A stretch of DNA of 22,168 nucleotides from Agrocybe praecox (Eukaryota; Basidiomycota; Agaricomycetes; Agaricales; Agrocybaceae): contig CAXHKQ010000333.1 of the NCBI GenBank assembly GCA_964017145.1, forward strand, positions 1-22,168. The letters are read 5' to 3'. Made by a program: the position numbers and the translations under genes. Positions 17,686 through 22,168 of the stretch are shown here, one piece after another. Position 1 is the stretch's first letter. Each line of letters begins with the position of its first letter. The notes under the pieces were generated by a model, which made no database searches, was not told the origin of the DNA, and saw only the letters and a list, made by a program, of their open reading frames with translations.

Positions 17686-20600
17686 CTACTTGAAGTTGAA
17701 TGTATTGTACCCATACGGATCGTATGGAGTGTTCTGCGTGATGCTACCGCTACTTCCCTGCCACCCGCCGGCCTGTGTCGAACTACCCGGATGCCAGTGT
17801 TGACCAAATATCCGTATGAAGTCACTGTCTTGCTGTTGAGTTGCGGGCGCTGGTTGAGTCGCGCTGGTCCCAAATTCAAGTTCTAGAGGAACTAAAATGC
17901 TGTCTTCAAGGCGCATTACATGTCTATAGTCCTCGCTGTCATCGTCGCAGCTGCTCTGGGCTGGTTCTATATCCTCGTCGGTTGGTATTCTGGACTTTCC
18001 ACGGGCAGTGTTCTTTTTGGCCGGTGAGCGCTTTAGACCGGCTGAATCCTGAAGAGCTTTCTCCAGTTCTCGAAGCTCTTTTTTTCGAACATTCGCCTCT
18101 TTGCTGGTCTGTGACAGCTGGTTGATTTCATCCCTAATTTCGTGAATTTTCAGAGCAACTCCTTCCCTGTCGCTACGGGCTCTTGCGCGTCCCAGTTGAC
18201 GATTACGATTCGCCCGATCACGCTCAACCTGTGTGTTATGAGGATTCATAAGCACACAGTTCTTCTCTGAGAGCATGAGCTTATCTAAGACACCCTCGTC
18301 GAGCTTACGCGCCCTAAGGATAAAGATAAATCATATAAATGTAAATTTTTAATGATCACGAACAAGTCACAACTGACGTACTCAGATACAGCCTCTGCTA
18401 AAGGCAATCCAGTTCCTGTGTGCTGGTTGGTGTATGGGTGTGCACTTTCGTTGAGGTTGGTACTAAACGGTGATAAGAACCAGTCCTCCCTAGGTATTTT
18501 TGACATGTGTGAATTTACGGATGGAATAAACCATGGACATGACTTTTTGTCGATCATCCAATCTGAAAAGAAAAATATTAGAAAAATTTGCAGCACTCAT
18601 AACGGTGTAGGATAGTAGCTGGTAGATGCATACCTCGGAGACACTTGTATTCGGACTCTTCACAGAATGTGACAAATTCTGATACTTCCTCCTTTGATTG
18701 CAAGAAAGCGAATCCACGCACACGATCCATGATATCTTTTGGCAGTGTCTTAGCAAGATCATCAAGCTTTCGCTCCAAATGAATGTCGCAGGTGCGTAAT
18801 ATATACTGCACTATGACTTGCGGATCGGTTTCGTCAAATACAGCACTGCGTTGCTGTGATCCTTCAATAAGTAATGTAGCACGACGTGCAGCAATGCGCT
18901 TTAGTAGCGCATCACCGAGGGCATTGGCTTGAGGTTTGCTTCCGTCGACAAGGATGGCTGTCAATCCGGTACCATCTATGAACTTGAACTGCAGCGGCTT
19001 TCCTGTAACCTTCTCGACTGTGTCGAAAAAGCCAGTCCATAGCTGCTCAAATGCGGCGCGTGTTTCGTGATTGGAATAGATTCGCGCCACTGTAACACGC
19101 GCATTCAATCTCGCATCCCATATCACGACTTCCCACTCCTTCCATATACCGAAAACTCGCTTGTATGTATTGTCGTGTAGCGTACATTTTGCGGTGTGGA
19201 TACGCTCTGCCAGCCCAGGTACCATGGTCACGATGACATCGACACCATCCTTCATGGAAATCCCGTGGATGTAGCGCTTGTTGGCTGGCAATGTTTCATC
19301 GTCTTTTCGCTTTCGGAACATTACTCCCTCAACACCGGAGCCGTATGGGTTGTCTTTCTTCTTGAGCATTGAAACCACGGTACGTCGATTTCGGTTGACA
19401 GCCAATGCAGGATCAAAGGATGACATGTCCTTTGAATCGAAGATCTCCTTTGTCGTCTGAGCTGGATAACAGAGAAATGAAATAATTAAATTGTGATTTT
19501 ACTACAGAAAAATACTAGCTACACACCCATGTCACACTTCTGAACGGTGGCACGGGAGACACCGTGTGTTTGAACAGACAAAATATATTTATCTTTCCCA
19601 TCTCGAGAGAGTTTCGTAGCAGGGAACTTGGGATGATTGTGAGCATTTTCGAAGATAACGATGGCTCTTCTGTCATTACGATCCATAGGTGCATAGATTT
19701 TGATAATGGTAGGACACTTTCGATGGATAATCTTGCCCTGAATGATCTCTCCGTCTTTTAAATGGTTATAAGCTGAGAATAAGATGAGATTCATAACTGT
19801 ATCCAAGAAATATAAACACTCACGGCAATTACGTTTGCCTCGTCCTCCATGTCGCGGATGAAGAACACGAGCGCACTTCCTCGTTGTGAGCGCATTTGAG
19901 AATTTTCCGCCCGATTTGAATAGCTCGCACACCAAGTGCTCGGGAATCTCACGCGGTATAGCCATGAATCGATGGTCATTTCCCTTCCCATTAATCCAAC
20001 CAGAGCACCCAATAAACCCCCGCTTTCCATCGTACGTCTTTCCTTTCTTATACTCCCGATAGACAGCCTCACCCACGCAGCCTTTGCCACCAATCTCAAC
20101 CTCACATTTCTTCGCAATAGCGTCCTTATAGAATCTAGATATGGATATTAAGTTATAAAAATTACAACGAAACAAAAATTAGCGGGGGAACTTACTGTGA
20201 TGCCCTCGCCTCAATGGACTCCTGCTCTGCTGCATTCACTTCTCTTTCAGCATCGAATAACTCTCGCATATCATCATCGTCTGGTTCATATCGCTCACAT
20301 CCATCGAGGAGTGTCATATCTAACTCACTACAGTGCCAACAACCTTGACACTTATGTTCCGTGTATTGGCAGCGTTCGTCTCCAAACTGATGCACCCTTG
20401 GGCACCGTTTCTGATTCTCCTCCTTGTTTGTGCCACCACTGCCGCCATTCCAAGAATCCTGGTCCTATTACGTTGGAATTAATATATAGAATTGATTCAT
20501 TTACAAATTATCAGACTTACCTGAGATTTCACAATCGATGCCATGGACATATCATTGCCATTCGCGTCCTTCCATTCGCGTGGATCGTCACGGAGATCCA

Positions 20601-21350
20601 GTAAATATGCTGTATCTTTGGATACAGTCCACGTCGAAGGAATGTCCTGTAAGTGTACAGATCTCCTTAACGTACGTCTGCCGTGTAACCCTAATAAGAA
20701 TCCCCACGTTCTTTCTGCTTGCCCGTCCCCTTCTGTCGTTTCGTCGTTTCTTCTACTATCTCAACCTCATCGGAGTCCGACTCCATGCTCGCTCGCTTTT
20801 TCCGTTTGCGTTGTCGATTTTTAGGCTTTTTAGGCGCCTCCGAATCGTCCGAGTCGATTACAATCACGTCCTTTGATGCGTGTAACGCACTAACAGGACC
20901 TGAGCGACTAGCAGAGGCCGTGAGAGCTGCTTTAGGCGCCTGTGATAATGCTGGCGACTTCGTCCCTCGTTGGAGTGACATTGGAAATGTTGTTAATCGA
21001 TTGGAGACCAGGTTCTATCTTGATTGGATGTTCTACCTTGACTGGGGTCGTCGCTACTGTTGACAGAGCGCGGAACGGCTGAATGGGGTGTGGCATGGAA
21101 GCTGCATTTTGAGCGCGACGTGCTGCAAAGACTACAAAACTCTCTAAATTGAGCCAGTGAGGCTGCATTATGTATACTCAAACATCCAGAAGCCACGATA
21201 GCAGGGGAAAAATTCTGCAAACCAATCACAAACCTTGTCAACAACAGAGAAACTTTGAAAGCAGATTTAGACTCACCTCCTCCAGGTAGGCATTAAGGGT
21301 TTCGCTTCCAACGTCCTGGATAATCTCTTCGATGACTTCCTGTTTTTCCT
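17686..21350 (-). CDS. DDE transposase, MULE-like, with Cys/His zinc-binding front end
   Basis: Seven downstream exons splice in frame (20646-20521, 20464-20196, 20134-19824, 19772-19527, 19461-18634, 18562-18382, 18313-17686), about 862 residues. Order: a Cys/His cluster (RCPRVHQFGDERCQYTEHKC, then CWHC); a GCM/WRKY-like finger (CEVEIGGKGC, TRKCARV, KRNCPYNH, HRKCPT, then HNHP); the nuclease core with LHDNTYKR (first Asp), ILVDGSKPQANALG (second Asp) and TNLNESAHPYTN (likely Glu); and a basic coiled-coil C-terminus with an acidic patch. The layout matches transposases common in Agaricomycetes. Upstream coding continues less clearly: Glu-rich exon 21350-21279, a QPHWLNLESFVVFAARRAQ stretch, then a Lys-rich acidic segment (20981-20694). 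That segment is in a different frame from the RTWGFLLGLHGRR stretch leading into 20646, so an indel or missed intron lies near 20700. The core looks intact. Confidence 0.8.
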
Positions 21351-21649
21351 GTCATGAATTCGTCGAGCAAAACGGGGGAAATGGTGTTGGGAGTTAGCCA
21401 CTCGCTTTGAGAGACTGGGAGGAGAAAAAAGAGCAGGAAATCGCATTTTTTCCTCCGTATAACATGGCTGTTGCATTGAATACACAATGATGCTCAAGGA
21501 AACGCGTATACGACAATGAGAGGTCAAAAATTCACGGCTACACGTGATGGTATGTGGCAGAGAACAACCCGATGGCCGCTGGACGGTCTCGGGATGCCGG
21601 CACGACGGATGGTACCCGACTTCCACTGCCCGACACCAACTTCCACTTC

Positions 21650-21736
21650 CCGAAAGCCACTTCCACTGTCCGTTTCGCGAGTACTACTACTATATCTTTT
21701 AGTATATACTCTTTCTTAAAAATTTCAGCTTTCGCC
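21650..21736. repeat. Right terminal repeat of the transposon
   Basis: Carries GCCACTTCCACTG (21656-21668), GTTTCGCGA (21672), CTTTTAGTATATACTCTTTC and AGCTTTCGCC, the inverted counterparts of the left-end motifs in the same order. Confidence 0.6.
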
Positions 21737-22168
21737 AAAAAATATGGACTGCACCAGATTTGAAAATGTCACGATCTGTCCTGAATGGATAACTGACGAT
21801 GTGGCAATGCAACCTGCACCAATCTGATTAGATTAGATCGTGTACAGATATGTGGCCCCCGACGCGTACATAGCCGAATCCATCTTGTTTTGACCACTAC
21901 TGCCATCGTGCGAGGCTTCTCGACGTGCTTCCGGGGACCAGCTACGCCATCCAGCTGCACTCTGGACTGCTCCGACGGTATATCTCCAATCTTTATATAC
22001 GGCGCTAATTTGAGGCAAATATGCGCGCACAGGCGGACTATTATTGGCGGTCATTTAGGGGAAAGTATTCCCGCGCACCGCTCATTGAAATTCCTTACCC
22101 TTTCCGCGCAATGTTAGGGTCAAAATAGGTCCAAATATGGTTAAGTCCAAATTTTCCCTGAACGTGTG
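21737..22168. other. No gene recognised
   Basis: Flank of the transposon up to the window edge. The frames are open for 60-75 codons on both strands, but none resembles a known protein. Confidence 0.4.

Larger units (their letters stand above)
17437..21736. mobile_element. DNA transposon with DDE transposase, about 4.3 kb
   Basis: The ends carry related inverted sequences. Left, inward: AGCTTTCTTAAGAGT, ACCAAAAG, TCGCGAAAC, then CAGTGGAAGTGACTTT (17500). Right, read on the minus strand: TTAAGAAAGAGT, ACTAAAAG, TCGCGAAAC (21672-21680) and CAGTGGAAGTGGCTTT. Extra GTGGAAGT copies lie inside the right end (21616-21660), and the left end has an added CACTTCCACTG making a local palindrome. The only gene is the minus-strand transposase. 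Exact termini and target duplication could not be fixed, because the left end abuts the foldback element. Confidence 0.7.

Noticed and set aside
17841..18125. Plus-strand ORFs opposite the transposase (also 20197-20604 and 20719-21063)
   Set aside because: Shadows of the minus-strand coding exons, which have clear motifs and phased splice sites.

Overview
The window looks like nuclear DNA of a filamentous basidiomycete, most likely an Agaricomycete. Genes are split by many short (about 45-60 bp) GT-AG introns. The recognisable proteins (monocarboxylate-type MFS carrier, cytochrome P450, fungal UbiA-family membrane enzyme) and the transposable-element proteins (a DDE transposase with a Cys/His zinc-binding front end, and a decayed protein resembling the CxC clusters that travel with KDZ transposons) fit mushroom-forming fungi. 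No rRNA, tRNA, CRISPR or bacterial-type operon signal was found.

Layout. 1-3.2 kb: a low-complexity ORF with short repeats, two decayed coding stretches on the minus strand (1.40-1.99 and 2.24-2.52 kb) and a 160-bp foldback MITE (2.81-2.97 kb). 3.2-5.3 kb: an MFS transporter whose 13 exons join in frame to 437 residues. 5.3-7.5 kb: two low-complexity ORFs built on short duplications, then AT/CT-rich DNA with a CTCGCTCA motif array. 7.53-9.03 kb: a previously unlabelled element with imperfect terminal inverted repeats of about 150-200 bp and an unrecognised internal ORF. 9.87-12.2 kb: a 14-exon P450 of about 530 residues. 13.56-13.77 kb: a second copy of the first MITE in the same orientation. 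14.28-15.45 kb: a 5-exon UbiA-family gene of 304 residues. 16.03-17.43 kb: a long foldback element with helically phased TTGTCGAC arrays, itself split by a 266-bp TA-flanked MITE. 17.44-21.74 kb: a transposon with related ends and a multi-exon DDE transposase on the minus strand. 21.74-22.17 kb: nothing recognised.

Working together. UbiA-family enzyme, P450 and MFS carrier all lie on the plus strand within 12.3 kb, separated only by transposon debris. UbiA enzymes prenylate or cyclise isoprenoid diphosphates in membranes, P450s oxidise the hydrophobic product, and MFS carriers can export it, so the trio reads as a compact terpenoid or meroterpenoid gene cluster. Function and product are inference. 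The rest of the window is dominated by mobile elements of at least four structural kinds, which suggests a fast-evolving accessory region.
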